Positions 8,666-17,249 are shown, counted from the stretch's first letter. The stretch: DNA of 38,608 bases from Desulfobacteraceae bacterium (GCA_024226935.1 JAAELK010000279.1:1-38608), one strand, 5' to 3'. Notes: generated from the letters alone by a model not told the origin. Numbers and translations: made by a program.

Positions 8666-8695
8666 TTGACAACACCCGATCAAATCGCATATTTT
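8666..8695 (+). promoter_or_regulatory. Candidate sigma-70 promoter of the cupin-HIT-BioB operon
   Basis: TTGACA (8666-8671) is followed after 17 or 18 bases by ATATTT/TATTTT (8689-8695). It lies about 45 bases before the first gene of the four-gene operon. Predicted from consensus only. Confidence 0.45.
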
Positions 8696-8737
8696 TATCA
8701 ATATGAAACATAATTAAGCCCACGAGGAGATAAATCA

Positions 8738-9088
8738 ATGAAAATTACTAATTATAAAGAGATATTACCCGTCACCATGGACAATGATCTGGTAAAAAAC
8801 TTGGGCGGAAGGGTGTTGATTGGAAAAGAAGACGGTGCCCAAAATTTTTGTATGCGTTTTTTTGAAATGGGCTCCAACGGGCATACGCCCAGGCATACCC
8901 ATGACTGGGAACACGAAGTCTTTATCCACACAGGCGCAGGAGAGGTCTTCATTAAAGACCAGTGGCATCCCCTGTCCAAAGGTTCGGCAATTTTTATACC
9001 GCCCAATGTGGAACATCAGTTCCGGAACACCACAGACAAGACTTTTGCCTTTATCTGCCTGGTACCTGCCAATGCTCCGGAGCTATGA
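8738..9088 (+). CDS. Small cupin domain protein
   Basis: A 116-residue single-domain cupin_2 protein. Motif 1 reads HTPRHTHDWEHEVFI, giving metal ligands H53, H55 and probably E60. Motif 2 reads FIPPNVEHQFRN with H93, so the metal site is complete. Such proteins act as dioxygenases, isomerases or small-molecule sensors; the substrate cannot be read from sequence. A GAGGAG ribosome site precedes the ATG. Its stop overlaps the next gene start in an ATGA, so the two are coupled. Confidence 0.85.
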   Translation: MKITNYKEILPVTMDNDLVKNLGGRVLIGKEDGAQNFCMRFFEMGSNGHTPRHTHDWEHEVFIHTGAGEVFIKDQWHPLSKGSAIFIPPNVEHQFRNTTDKTFAFICLVPANAPEL

Positions 9089-10701
9089 TGAAACTGCGGA
9101 CATGCATCGACCCCGCAGGTTATTTCAAGGTAGGAATACACCAACCACAATTTGAAGTTGAAAACCTGAGGGAAAATGTCTATCTCAAAACTTTAGGGAC
9201 ACTTCCCGACGGCACCCCCGTGGACAACCAGATAAATTTTCCCAAAGAAAATGTTCGGGAACAGGGGGCGGATCAAATATATGAAATTGCCAACCCCTTT
9301 CCATTCAGGGGTGCCACCTTTATCAATTCCGCCTGGGCTGACAGCCATGCAGGCCAGCCGGGAACCATAACAATTGCCTTACCTTCTCCCTGTTCATTAT
9401 TCCAAAACATGGAAGCATGGGACAAGGATATAACCCTTGAAGATAAAACCAGACTATTAAATTTACTGCCCCATCCCCTTTGTATTGCCCTGGCCCAGGC
9501 ATCCACTGATCCAAAAGAACTGGTAATCCTGGCCCAAAAAGCCTGTACCCTCCTGTTTAAAGAAGAATCTACCACACCCCAGGGTATCGGATATAAACAA
9601 GAAAAGAACGGCAATATTGTCCCGGATATCCATGACCATAAGATATTTGAGGTGGTGGTCAATAACCCCCACCTGCCAGATGCCTATAAAAAAGCCATGG
9701 TTCTCAGGCCCGGGGTCCAGGGAAAAAGTGAAATAATCGGGGAATTTAAATCCAAAAACAGGGATACCCATGTATTTGAATACCTGAGACGAAATTCCTA
9801 TATTCCCTGGGGCCATTATGCATCCAATATGGCCGATGATGCCATCCGCTACCGGGCAAGGGATCTGACCATAGAAGACATGAAAGGCCTGCGCCATCTT
9901 TATTATCAGCGGACCTATGTCCGGATGGCAAATCAACTGGGTATTACCCCGGCTGTCACCGGCAGATGCCTGGGTACAGATGAACTGGAAGCCCTGCGAA
10001 AAACCATTGTCCAAACCCTTGAATCGAACACCAGACAAACGCTTACCTTCAACCGCTCCCTGTGGGGGTGGAATTTCGGGTTTGGGTTTGCCCAGTCCGG
10101 CCACAGACTCCACGCTTCCCACCAGATGATTCACCAGCAAAACAGCCTGGTTCCCAAAAAAATAATTGATGGCCATGGAGATCCCTATGATTGCTTTTCC
10201 TGGGGAGATCTTGTGACCGATTTTATCACGGAATTTAAAAAGTCCACGGGGAAAAACTTTTTTGATGCCTATCTATCAGCCATCCGCAACAATGAACGAA
10301 CAGACCAAAAAAACGTTGGTCAAACCTCCCTCATTGTCCATGAAGACGATCAGGTAATCTTATTTGTTCCCAAGGCCCAGGTCAGTGAATGGGAGCTTTG
10401 CCTCATGACAAAAAATGCCTGGGGCAATATCCTGGAAACCGATATTTCCACAAGAAATTCTCTGGACCAGGCTATACTCACCGCCATCCAGACCCTTGAA
10501 AGCTTGGGAGCCCAAATGGTTACCGCCGTTGAATTATCCGGCCGCTTTGACAACCGAAAGTCGGGGCAACATCTGGTGTATTCATTTATTCCAAGACTTC
10601 CCCATGCTCCTGGAACTTTTTCCGAAGCACAACTTCGATGGATCAGCGGATGCTACCCCGAAGATTTTGCCCATGCCTGCCGCAGGGCATCAACCCACTA
10701 A
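9085..10701 (+). CDS. HIT/GalT-like protein, function unknown
   Basis: About 538 residues from the ATG inside the ATGA overlap with the cupin gene; a second ATG follows immediately. A much earlier in-frame start would lie within the cupin gene and is not credible. No membrane segment. Residues 325-352 read NRSLWGWNFGFGF then SGHRLHASHQMIHQQ, a histidine cluster like the HIT superfamily active site. Residues 412-490 (LIVHEDDQVILFVPKA, WELCLM, then alternating helix) resemble the second half of GalT or Ap4A phosphorylase proteins. The N-terminal 100 residues have an unassigned NPFPFRGATFINSAWADSH stretch. It could be a nucleotidyltransferase or phosphorylase acting on a nucleotide-sugar or dinucleotide; the assignment is tentative because the usual HxHxQ order is altered (HASHQ). 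Confidence 0.5.
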   Translation: MMKLRTCIDPAGYFKVGIHQPQFEVENLRENVYLKTLGTLPDGTPVDNQINFPKENVREQGADQIYEIANPFPFRGATFINSAWADSHAGQPGTITIALPSPCSLFQNMEAWDKDITLEDKTRLLNLLPHPLCIALAQASTDPKELVILAQKACTLLFKEESTTPQGIGYKQEKNGNIVPDIHDHKIFEVVVNNPHLPDAYKKAMVLRPGVQGKSEIIGEFKSKNRDTHVFEYLRRNSYIPWGHYASNMADDAIRYRARDLTIEDMKGLRHLYYQRTYVRMANQLGITPAVTGRCLGTDELEALRKTIVQTLESNTRQTLTFNRSLWGWNFGFGFAQSGHRLHASHQMIHQQNSLVPKKIIDGHGDPYDCFSWGDLVTDFITEFKKSTGKNFFDAYLSAIRNNERTDQKNVGQTSLIVHEDDQVILFVPKAQVSEWELCLMTKNAWGNILETDISTRNSLDQAILTAIQTLESLGAQMVTAVELSGRFDNRKSGQHLVYSFIPRLPHAPGTFSEAQLRWISGCYPEDFAHACRRASTH

Positions 10702-10718
10702 AGAACAAAAGAAAACCT

Positions 10719-11126
10719 ATGATTCTTCATGATATCATCTATGAATGGGATGGAAAGAGCAAAGCCGGAGAAAAACCTGTTTCATGGTGGCCAGGATCCT
10801 ACAGAGTCAGAATTGTCAAATTGGGAGACGATACCAAAGCAATCCGTTATCTGTTTCCCATTGCCGTAATTTTAAAATCCCAGAAAGACACCAAACCCCT
10901 GCACACCTCATTGAAAAATTATATAGATAATTTTGCCAAAAAATTATCCATAACCTATGGTCTTGATATTGAGAAAACCCTCTGGGTGGAATTGGACAAA
11001 GAGATCAGGGTAGCCCAACTTAACCCGGACCAAAAACTTTCCAATGAAACCTTGTATACCATTTCCTGGAGACCAGCCCGGCCCAATGAATTAGCCATGA
11101 TTGACCCCTATATAAAGGACATGTAA
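10719..11126 (+). CDS. Unknown protein between HIT-like and BioB-like genes
   Basis: About 135 residues from MILHDIIYEWDGK; an earlier in-frame ATG at 10638 lies inside the upstream gene and would add a low-complexity tail, so it is rejected. No signal or membrane segment. A mid-region strand run (SYRVRIVKLGD, IRYLFPIAVILKS) and a conserved-looking end (LYTISWRPARPNELAMIDPYI) suggest a compact folded protein. It is not recognised. It lies 17 bases after the HIT-like gene and one base before the BioB-like gene, so it is part of the same operon and may be an accessory subunit of one of them. Confidence 0.65.
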   Translation: MILHDIIYEWDGKSKAGEKPVSWWPGSYRVRIVKLGDDTKAIRYLFPIAVILKSQKDTKPLHTSLKNYIDNFAKKLSITYGLDIEKTLWVELDKEIRVAQLNPDQKLSNETLYTISWRPARPNELAMIDPYIKDM

Positions 11127-11127
11127 A

Positions 11128-12102
11128 ATGTTTGAAAATTTTATTAAAACAGCAAGTATGATTATTAACGGACAAACACCTGATATATCCACATACCAAC
11201 AGATAGCCAATACAAAACCGGCCGATGTATTTCAATTATTGGCCGGGGCTGATATGATTCGAGAAAAATATTTTAAAAAGCAGGTACACCTTTGTACCAT
11301 CACCAATGGAAAATCCGGGAAATGCTCGGAGGACTGTAGGTTTTGCTCCCAGTCAACCTACCATGATACCCGGATTGATGTTTATCCCATGTTAGACAAA
11401 GAAACCCTGGGCCAAAAAGCCACTGCCTTTATAGACACGCCTGTCCACAGGCATTCCATTGTTACCAGCGGCAAAAGATTACCAAAAAATGAGATCAAAG
11501 ATATTGCAGACATATTTTCCGAACTTTCCACCGACCAACTATCCTATTGCGCCTCACTGGGTATTCTGGACAAAGATGATTTTTACTGCCTGAAAAATGC
11601 CGGGATCACCAGATACCACCATAACCTTGAAACATGTCGCAGCCATTTTAACAATATCTGCACCACCCACTCCTATGATGACAGGATAAATACCATCAAA
11701 GAAGCAAAAAAAGCAGGCATGTCCGTCTGTGCCGGGGGACTTTTCGGTATCGGTGAAACCATGGACCAGGTGCTTGAGCTGGCCCTTGATCTAAAGGCGC
11801 TGGACGTGGATGCAATTCCAATCAATTTTTTAACCCCTGTAAAAGGAACCCCCCTGGCCAAAGCAAATCCACTCACGCCCTGGGAATGCCTAAAGATTAT
11901 CGCAATAATGAGATATGTACTGCCGAACAAAGAGATCATCATTTGCGGAGGCAGAATGCTGAATCTTAAACTGCTTCACCCCCTGGTTTTCCATGCCGGG
12001 GCCAGCGGCATCATGACCGGAAGCTATCTTACAACCCAAGGAAATCAACTCCAGGACGATATCGAGATGATAAAACAATTGGGATTTAAACCAAGATCCT
12101 GA
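11128..12102 (+). CDS. bioB: Biotin synthase family radical SAM enzyme with altered auxiliary-cluster ligands
   Basis: The 324-residue length matches BioB, which inserts sulfur into dethiobiotin. The radical SAM cluster motif is CSEDCRFC (C66, C70, C73). BioB hallmarks are YHHNLETC, GGLFGIGET, INFLTPVKGTPLA and AGASGIMTGSYLTT. Against E. coli BioB, the auxiliary-cluster ligands are only partly kept: the equivalents of C128 (C141) and C188 (C201) are present, C97 is replaced by S110 in HSIVTSGK, and R260 by I271, with a cysteine, C273, two residues further. Some BioB enzymes of obligate anaerobes use a different auxiliary iron-sulfur cluster, so this may still make biotin. A non-biotin role is also possible, because the neighbours are a cupin and a HIT-like protein and no other bio gene is in the window. 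Confidence 0.82.
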   Translation: MFENFIKTASMIINGQTPDISTYQQIANTKPADVFQLLAGADMIREKYFKKQVHLCTITNGKSGKCSEDCRFCSQSTYHDTRIDVYPMLDKETLGQKATAFIDTPVHRHSIVTSGKRLPKNEIKDIADIFSELSTDQLSYCASLGILDKDDFYCLKNAGITRYHHNLETCRSHFNNICTTHSYDDRINTIKEAKKAGMSVCAGGLFGIGETMDQVLELALDLKALDVDAIPINFLTPVKGTPLAKANPLTPWECLKIIAIMRYVLPNKEIIICGGRMLNLKLLHPLVFHAGASGIMTGSYLTTQGNQLQDDIEMIKQLGFKPRS

Positions 12103-12123
12103 TTTGCTTTGTTAAAACAGCAA

Positions 12124-12152
12124 CGCCGGTCCGAAAATTACCCGGACCGGCG
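12124..12152. terminator. Bidirectional terminator between bioB-like and gdhA
   Basis: CGCCGGTCCG (12124-12133) and CGGACCGGCG (12143-12152) form a perfect 10-bp GC-rich stem with a nine-base loop between convergent genes. The plus-side tail is CTTTAAAA and the minus-side tail TTGCTGTTTTAAC; both are only moderately T-rich. Confidence 0.8.
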
Positions 12153-12174
12153 CTTTAAAAACCTAACTATTAAC

Positions 12175-13524
12175 CTAGACGATACCCTGATCCATCATGG
12201 AATCCGCCACCTTGACAAATCCCGCAATATTAGCACCATTGACATAATTGCCTGGGGTACCATACTCTTCAGCAGCTCCCATACAGGCATGATGAATACT
12301 GTGCATAATCCCTTTAAGTTTGTCCTCCACTTCCTGCCTGGACCATTTTATCCGCATGGAATTTTGGGACATTTCAAGGCCGGAGACAGCCACACCACCG
12401 GCATTAGCAGCCTTACCCGGTGCAAAAAGAACTTTATTTTCAAGAAAGATATCAATGGCCTCGGGGGTAGTGGGCATGTTGGCACCCTCGCAAACCGTTG
12501 CGATCCCGTTATCGACCAGATTCTGGGCATCCTTCCCATTAATTTCATTCTGGGTGGCCGAAGGGAAGGCACAATTTGCCCTGTGGGCCCAGAGAGGATT
12601 ATGATCTGCAGCCGAATCAAAGGAGGTAAAAACAGCTTCGGCATATTTGTCGGCATATTCCTTAATCCGCCCTCGTTTTACATTTTTAAGGTACATTAAA
12701 AACTGGAGTTTGCCCCCATCAATACCTTTTTCATCAAAAATATATCCGGAAGAATCGGAAATGGTAACAACCTTTCCCCCAAGCTGATTGATCTTCTGGG
12801 TTGTGTACTGAGCCACATTACCGGAACCTGAGACCAGACATATTTTTTCTTTCAAACTATCATGGCGGGTGGCCAGCATTTCATCGGCGAAAAAGACCGA
12901 TCCATACCCTGTGGCTTCCGGACGAATCAAACTGCCACCCCAATTAAGGCTTTTGCCCGTGAGAACCCCGGTAAATTCATTCTTCAGTTTTTTATACATC
13001 CCGAACAAATATCCAATCTCCCTGCCGCCCACACCAATATCACCTGCCGGAACATCTGTATCCGGCCCCAGGTGACGATAGAGTTCAGACATAAAACTCT
13101 GGCAAAAACGCATGACTTCAAAATCGGACTTTCCCTTGGGATCAAAATCAGATCCACCCTTGCCACCGCCAAGAGGAAGGGTGGTAAGGGCATTTTTAAA
13201 AACCTGTTCAAAGGCAAGAAACTTCAATATGGAAAGGTTGACGGAAGGATGAAAACGAAGACCGCCCTTATAGGGACCGATGGCAGAACTCATCTCAATT
13301 CTAAAGCCCCTGTTAACCTGGACCTGACCCTGATCATTCACCCAGGGTACCCGGAACTGAATCACCCGCTCGGGTTCAACAATTCTCTCCATAATCCCTG
13401 CATGTCTATACTCGGGATTTTTATCCAGAACCGGCTTAACCGATTCCACAACCTCGGTAACAGCCTGGTGAAATTCTTTTTCAAAAGGATCTCTTGCGGT
13501 GACTATATCCATTATTGTACCCAT
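12175..13524 (-). CDS. gdhA: NADP-specific glutamate dehydrogenase
   Basis: The 449-residue protein has the length of the hexameric bacterial enzyme that assimilates ammonium onto 2-oxoglutarate. The glutamate-binding segment is GPYKGGLRFHPSVN, with catalytic lysine K122 in PLGGGKGGSDFDPKG and D162 in VPAGDIGVG. The Rossmann loop is SGSGNVAQY (232-240), followed by SDSSG, which favours NADP over NAD. AGGAG lies before the start. It is followed on the minus strand by the strong terminator at 12124-12152. The gene lies downstream of the NAD-dependent enzyme on the same strand, but a hairpin (13647-13674) and about 157 bases separate them, so it may have its own promoter. Confidence 0.96.
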   Translation of the reverse strand: MGTIMDIVTARDPFEKEFHQAVTEVVESVKPVLDKNPEYRHAGIMERIVEPERVIQFRVPWVNDQGQVQVNRGFRIEMSSAIGPYKGGLRFHPSVNLSILKFLAFEQVFKNALTTLPLGGGKGGSDFDPKGKSDFEVMRFCQSFMSELYRHLGPDTDVPAGDIGVGGREIGYLFGMYKKLKNEFTGVLTGKSLNWGGSLIRPEATGYGSVFFADEMLATRHDSLKEKICLVSGSGNVAQYTTQKINQLGGKVVTISDSSGYIFDEKGIDGGKLQFLMYLKNVKRGRIKEYADKYAEAVFTSFDSAADHNPLWAHRANCAFPSATQNEINGKDAQNLVDNGIATVCEGANMPTTPEAIDIFLENKVLFAPGKAANAGGVAVSGLEMSQNSMRIKWSRQEVEDKLKGIMHSIHHACMGAAEEYGTPGNYVNGANIAGFVKVADSMMDQGIV

Positions 13525-13581
13525 TGTTTACTCCTGTTTCCTGTTAAAAGTTTGTGACGATGATAACGTCCCGACACCCTT

Positions 13582-13607
13582 ACAAAACTGAACAAAACTG
13601 AACAAAA
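13582..13607. repeat. Tandem ACAAAACTGA repeats in gdhA leader
   Basis: Two exact copies of ACAAAACTGA (13582-13591, 13592-13601) and a partial third (ACAAAA) lie 58-83 bases upstream of gdhA. A small AATGG/CCATT dyad (13606-13620) follows. Spacing of 10 bases puts them on one helix face, as for regulator sites, but a chance repeat is possible. Confidence 0.35.
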
Positions 13608-13646
13608 TGGTTACACCATTCCAAGCAACCTACCATATCTTTGTCT

Positions 13647-13674
13647 GGGATACGAGAAAAATTCCTCGTATCCC
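13647..13674 (-). terminator. Hairpin after NAD-glutamate dehydrogenase
   Basis: GGGATACGAG (13647-13656) and CTCGTATCCC (13665-13674) form a perfect 10-bp stem with an eight-base loop, seven bases beyond the stop codon. On the minus strand there is no strong T run after the stem, so it may act as a processing or attenuating hairpin as well as a terminator. Confidence 0.6.
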
Positions 13675-13681
13675 TTAACTT

Positions 13682-16600
13682 TTATCCTTCAAACAAGGCC
13701 ATAACAGTCCCGAGAAAATCCGATTTCCCGGCCGCCATGTAATCGTCCCAGTCCAGGCCGTTCTTGTAAAAAGCAACCGAGGACAGTTTTTTAGTGATAA
13801 TCGCATTTCTATAGGAATTCAATTTTTCAGAATTTAAGATCTTCAAAATTGCATCACGCCCCAGGGTTTGCACCAACACCCCGGGAATATAATCTTCCAA
13901 TATCTGCCATAACAGATTTTCATCTGCCAACACGGTTTCAATATTTTCTCCAACAATCTTCTGGAAAGCAAAGATCTGCTCACTTGTTTTTTCAGAAAGC
14001 ACGAACAAGGGAATTAAAGGATCTTTTTCATGAATTTTGATCAATATATCGGTTTCAGCACCTGCATAATTTAAGACCTGGTTCATGATATCTTTAATCA
14101 AAGCCCATCTGGTGATTTTATCTTCCAGAAGATGTTTATCATACTCATCTTCCAGTAAAAATGCCGTAAGCACTTCAGCCACAGCAGAGGAAAAGACACC
14201 GCCCTTATTGGCAGAAGTATCCTTGATCTGATAAATTTTAGTAGATGCTGCAATATACCGCCGGGAAGTGTCATCAAAAAAGACATTGGCTCCCTCCACA
14301 ATAAATCGCAATTCTTTGAACAGGGAAGTAAATTTATGCATATTCCCATGGTTAATAGTATCCTTAAACCCACCGCAGGGGATAAAGGCCTGGATATTAG
14401 CCTGTTCAATATATTTTCGGTTGTCGGGATCAGTAAGAAAATTTCTGTGAAAGATAGCTCCGTCTTCCACAAAGGTGCCATCGGGCAGGGTGATATTCTT
14501 ACTTCGAAGCTGGACCTGAAATCCATTTTTTCCCAATTTTTCCACCGGAAAACCCAGGGAATTTACCCGTGGGGAGGAGTGGCGCATGAATGAGATTTTC
14601 ATGAGTTCTTTTTTATCCAGCCCATCGGGATCAAAAAGTATGGAGCCCCCATCAATTATCAGACAAACCTTGCCTTTATAACATTGGATTTCGTTACAAC
14701 CAAGATCTCCATCGGGACCGCCTGTCATCATCAGGTTCAAATCTTGCTCTTTGCAGTCATGATGGGCAATAAGAGTTCTAAAAGCCCCCATAACACTGGT
14801 GGTTGTCATACCACTGATCTCAATCTCTCCACCTATGTGGCTATAGATCTCTTCCATATCCGCGGTGACAACTTTAGTATCTCCATTAATCTGGAGTTCG
14901 GTTTTTTTATCGTCATGGGGAATTAAACCGAACAGATCACCACTCTTTAAAATCCCATAGGTATCGTGGGGAATACCAAAACTCTTGCCCGTGGTAATGG
15001 TCCGCCAGTATTGATATCCTCTCTCTTTTGCCCTAAAGGCCACGGCATCCATCAAAGGGGCCGTTCCCTCATCGGGACCGAAGAAAACCATTTCAGGACG
15101 GCCATAATGATCAATAACCCTGTCATTAGGCAACATGAGATCCATAATTCCTTCAGTATAATCATACAAAGCATCCATGCTGTAACCGGCATAAATGGTA
15201 TGGGGTACCACTACCCCCTTTGAACCACTTTCACAAATATCCTTGTGTTTAAGCCGCTGGGCTTTTGGTCCCAAAGCATAATTAAGCAATACGGCATTAT
15301 CCAACTCCGTAGCATGGTTACCGGGAGTTACCCGAATCAGACGCAACCCGCCCCGGGCAATATCATCCGCCCGCAAATGAGTACCACAGGCATAATGGCC
15401 GTTCACAAAGAAAATTCCGTATACAAATTGTTTGAAAACCAGGGGATCCAAAATCCGATTATTCATCCTGAAGGAAAAGGACCGTTTTTCGGGTTTATAA
15501 AAATTGGTTTTAAAAGTAGCGGGAATAAATTTAAACATAAAGGCAAAAATATCGTGTCCCAGGGGAAAATCCATGAACTTCATGGAAAGCATTCTGTAAA
15601 ATTCAGCCTGCTTTTTTTCCAGATCCTCCGGGGTCATGGGGACAAAGGGGGTATCCGGATTAAATTTTCGTTCAAACAACCCATAGAGAAAGGAAATAAG
15701 ATCGGGATGGGCACAGGCCGTATCCATGATGAGCCGAGATACATAGGTAAATTTATTGGACTCGTGGATCCGTTCTGAAAACGCCTCTTGATGATCTACA
15801 CTTGCCAAACTCTCCATAATATCCCGGTCGGTCTGGTTACCCCGTTCCTTAAATATAAACATATGGGTAAAATCGATGGCATTAACGGCAAAAAGCATTT
15901 CAGGAAAGCTTAGTTTTTCTTCCACGTAGAGCTTTGTAGCCGGGGAAATGGAAAGGCTTAAATAGGATCTCAGGTCATTCACCAGGACAGCTTCCATTTT
16001 CCTGGACAACTCTCCCTGGACATAGAGGGAACAAACAGATGATGCCACCCCGGACTGGGTATGATAGGGTTCCCAATAGGCACGGGTAATCACAAGTCCA
16101 TGGTCGGCAAACAGTTTTCTTAACACCTGCAACTGGGGCCGGTCGAAATCGGAATTAAACATGAAACGGATTTCCCCGATATCCGAAAGGTTGAACACCT
16201 CAATCATGGGGATAACTGCGGTGGATACCTCCGACAAAAATCGTTCATACCGATTCCGGGTTAGACGGGGGGTAGTCCCATAATCCAGGTCCCGGTTGAA
16301 CAAAAATCGAGATTCTAAAAAATCGGTCGAGGCAAAATCTGCAACTGTCTCCGGCCTGAACACATAGGTATAATTTTCACTTTCAGGATTATAATAATAT
16401 TCACGACGGTGTCCTACAAGCTGGGTATTCAAGACTCCTTCCATGCGGTCCCGGGTATCTTTGGTGGCGATCCGGACTCTCTGGACCTGGCTACCATGGG
16501 CCACTAAATCAAAATCGATATCGGCCACCCAGGAATTGAGCAGGACCTTGTCGTCCTGGAGTTTGATACTCTTGGCAATGGAAGCCAGGATATGTTTCAA

Positions 16601-16822
16601 GGATTCTTTGGTAATGGTTTCAAAAAAATAATCCGGTAATCCCAGGTCATCAAGCAGAATACCAGCAGCCATATTAATACAATTGGCCGTAACTAGCCCC
16701 TCGGATGACAAATCGATCACGGCTTCGTACAAAACACTGGGGTTGAGCTTCACATTCTGGGCTTTATTAATGATATAAGCGCCTGCTGAAACAGGAAGGC
16801 AAGTATCAGATTGGGTTTCCAT
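13682..16822 (-). CDS. Large NAD-dependent glutamate dehydrogenase (about 115 kDa class)
   Basis: The enzyme of about 1,046 residues oxidises glutamate to 2-oxoglutarate and ammonium, a catabolic counterpart to gdhA. Residues 1-430 are a long N-terminal regulatory region without recognised motifs. The catalytic core follows, with ARGGLRLI (489-496), the catalytic lysine in ESGSKGVVVP (531-540), GPDEGTAPLMDAVA (582 on) and the NAD-binding TGGPDGDLGCNEI (700-712). The size matches the 115-kDa class known from fungi and some bacteria, not the 180-kDa class. The start chosen has GGAG five bases upstream (GGAGATTCAATG). A longer frame extends 21 codons further but has no ribosome site and overlaps the repeat region. 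Tandem repeats upstream suggest specific regulation. Confidence 0.9.
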   Translation of the reverse strand: METQSDTCLPVSAGAYIINKAQNVKLNPSVLYEAVIDLSSEGLVTANCINMAAGILLDDLGLPDYFFETITKESLKHILASIAKSIKLQDDKVLLNSWVADIDFDLVAHGSQVQRVRIATKDTRDRMEGVLNTQLVGHRREYYYNPESENYTYVFRPETVADFASTDFLESRFLFNRDLDYGTTPRLTRNRYERFLSEVSTAVIPMIEVFNLSDIGEIRFMFNSDFDRPQLQVLRKLFADHGLVITRAYWEPYHTQSGVASSVCSLYVQGELSRKMEAVLVNDLRSYLSLSISPATKLYVEEKLSFPEMLFAVNAIDFTHMFIFKERGNQTDRDIMESLASVDHQEAFSERIHESNKFTYVSRLIMDTACAHPDLISFLYGLFERKFNPDTPFVPMTPEDLEKKQAEFYRMLSMKFMDFPLGHDIFAFMFKFIPATFKTNFYKPEKRSFSFRMNNRILDPLVFKQFVYGIFFVNGHYACGTHLRADDIARGGLRLIRVTPGNHATELDNAVLLNYALGPKAQRLKHKDICESGSKGVVVPHTIYAGYSMDALYDYTEGIMDLMLPNDRVIDHYGRPEMVFFGPDEGTAPLMDAVAFRAKERGYQYWRTITTGKSFGIPHDTYGILKSGDLFGLIPHDDKKTELQINGDTKVVTADMEEIYSHIGGEIEISGMTTTSVMGAFRTLIAHHDCKEQDLNLMMTGGPDGDLGCNEIQCYKGKVCLIIDGGSILFDPDGLDKKELMKISFMRHSSPRVNSLGFPVEKLGKNGFQVQLRSKNITLPDGTFVEDGAIFHRNFLTDPDNRKYIEQANIQAFIPCGGFKDTINHGNMHKFTSLFKELRFIVEGANVFFDDTSRRYIAASTKIYQIKDTSANKGGVFSSAVAEVLTAFLLEDEYDKHLLEDKITRWALIKDIMNQVLNYAGAETDILIKIHEKDPLIPLFVLSEKTSEQIFAFQKIVGENIETVLADENLLWQILEDYIPGVLVQTLGRDAILKILNSEKLNSYRNAIITKKLSSVAFYKNGLDWDDYMAAGKSDFLGTVMALFEG

Positions 16823-16883
16823 TGAATCTCCTATTGTGTGCTTCTGTTTTTTTTGAAAATTGGCTTGAATCGTATCGCCGGGC

Positions 16884-16925
16884 AAATGCCGTTACACCGG
16901 TAACGCATTTACCGGTAACACATTT
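16884..16925. promoter_or_regulatory. Tandem and inverted operator-like repeats upstream of NAD-GDH
   Basis: ACCGGTAACGCATTT (16896-16910) and ACCGGTAACACATTT (16911-16925) are adjacent direct repeats with one mismatch. AAATGCCGTTAC (16884-16895) is a near-perfect inverted copy of the first (one extra base). The second unit contains the palindrome TTACCGGTAA. The cluster lies 62-103 bases upstream of the start, in the leader or promoter. It looks like a multi-site operator or a short RNA hairpin; the binding protein is unknown. Confidence 0.5.
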
Positions 16926-17199
16926 AATAGATACGGAGTAAAATAACATTTTTTATTGTCCGATTACAATATTAATCAAATATAAGTTAAAAAATTTCGA
17001 AAACACTAAATTTCCTTTTAATTTCTTATTTCGCTATTGCTCTTATACCCTTGATTATTATAGGTCAATAAAAAATATTATTATTTTAAAAAAAAACAAT
17101 TTTATCCAGAGAACAAATTGATAACCACCTATATTTACAGCTTATTTTAACCTGATGCTTTCCCCCAAAAAATAAGTAAAAATCCTATAATTCTCTTTT

Positions 17200-17227
17200 T
17201 TATAAATTAAAAAACACTAATTTATAA
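17200..17227 (-). terminator. AT-only hairpin after SulP gene
   Basis: TTATAAATTA (17200-17209) and TAATTTATAA (17218-17227) are perfect reverse complements about 25 bases beyond the SulP stop. On the minus strand the stem is followed by AAAAAGAGAA, not T, so termination is doubtful. Confidence 0.25.
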
Positions 17228-17249
17228 TTATACTTCAACGCTGGTTTCA

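Larger units (their letters stand above)
16823..17249. other. Intergenic region upstream of NAD-glutamate dehydrogenase
   Basis: A 427-base gap, strongly AT-rich from 16930 to 17240. It holds the repeat cluster at 16884-16925 and an AT-only hairpin at 17200-17227. On the minus strand, TTGACC followed by TATAAT/TATAAG elements near 17040-17070 is promoter-like but not well spaced. No gene is seen. Confidence 0.5.

Noticed and set aside
8962-9084. Upstream start of the HIT-like gene inside the cupin gene
   Set aside because: The segment is an out-of-frame shadow of the cupin; the ATGA junction gives a natural start.
16823-16885. Longer start for the NAD-glutamate dehydrogenase
   Set aside because: The extra 21 codons lack a ribosome site and run into the repeat cluster; GGAG supports the internal ATG.
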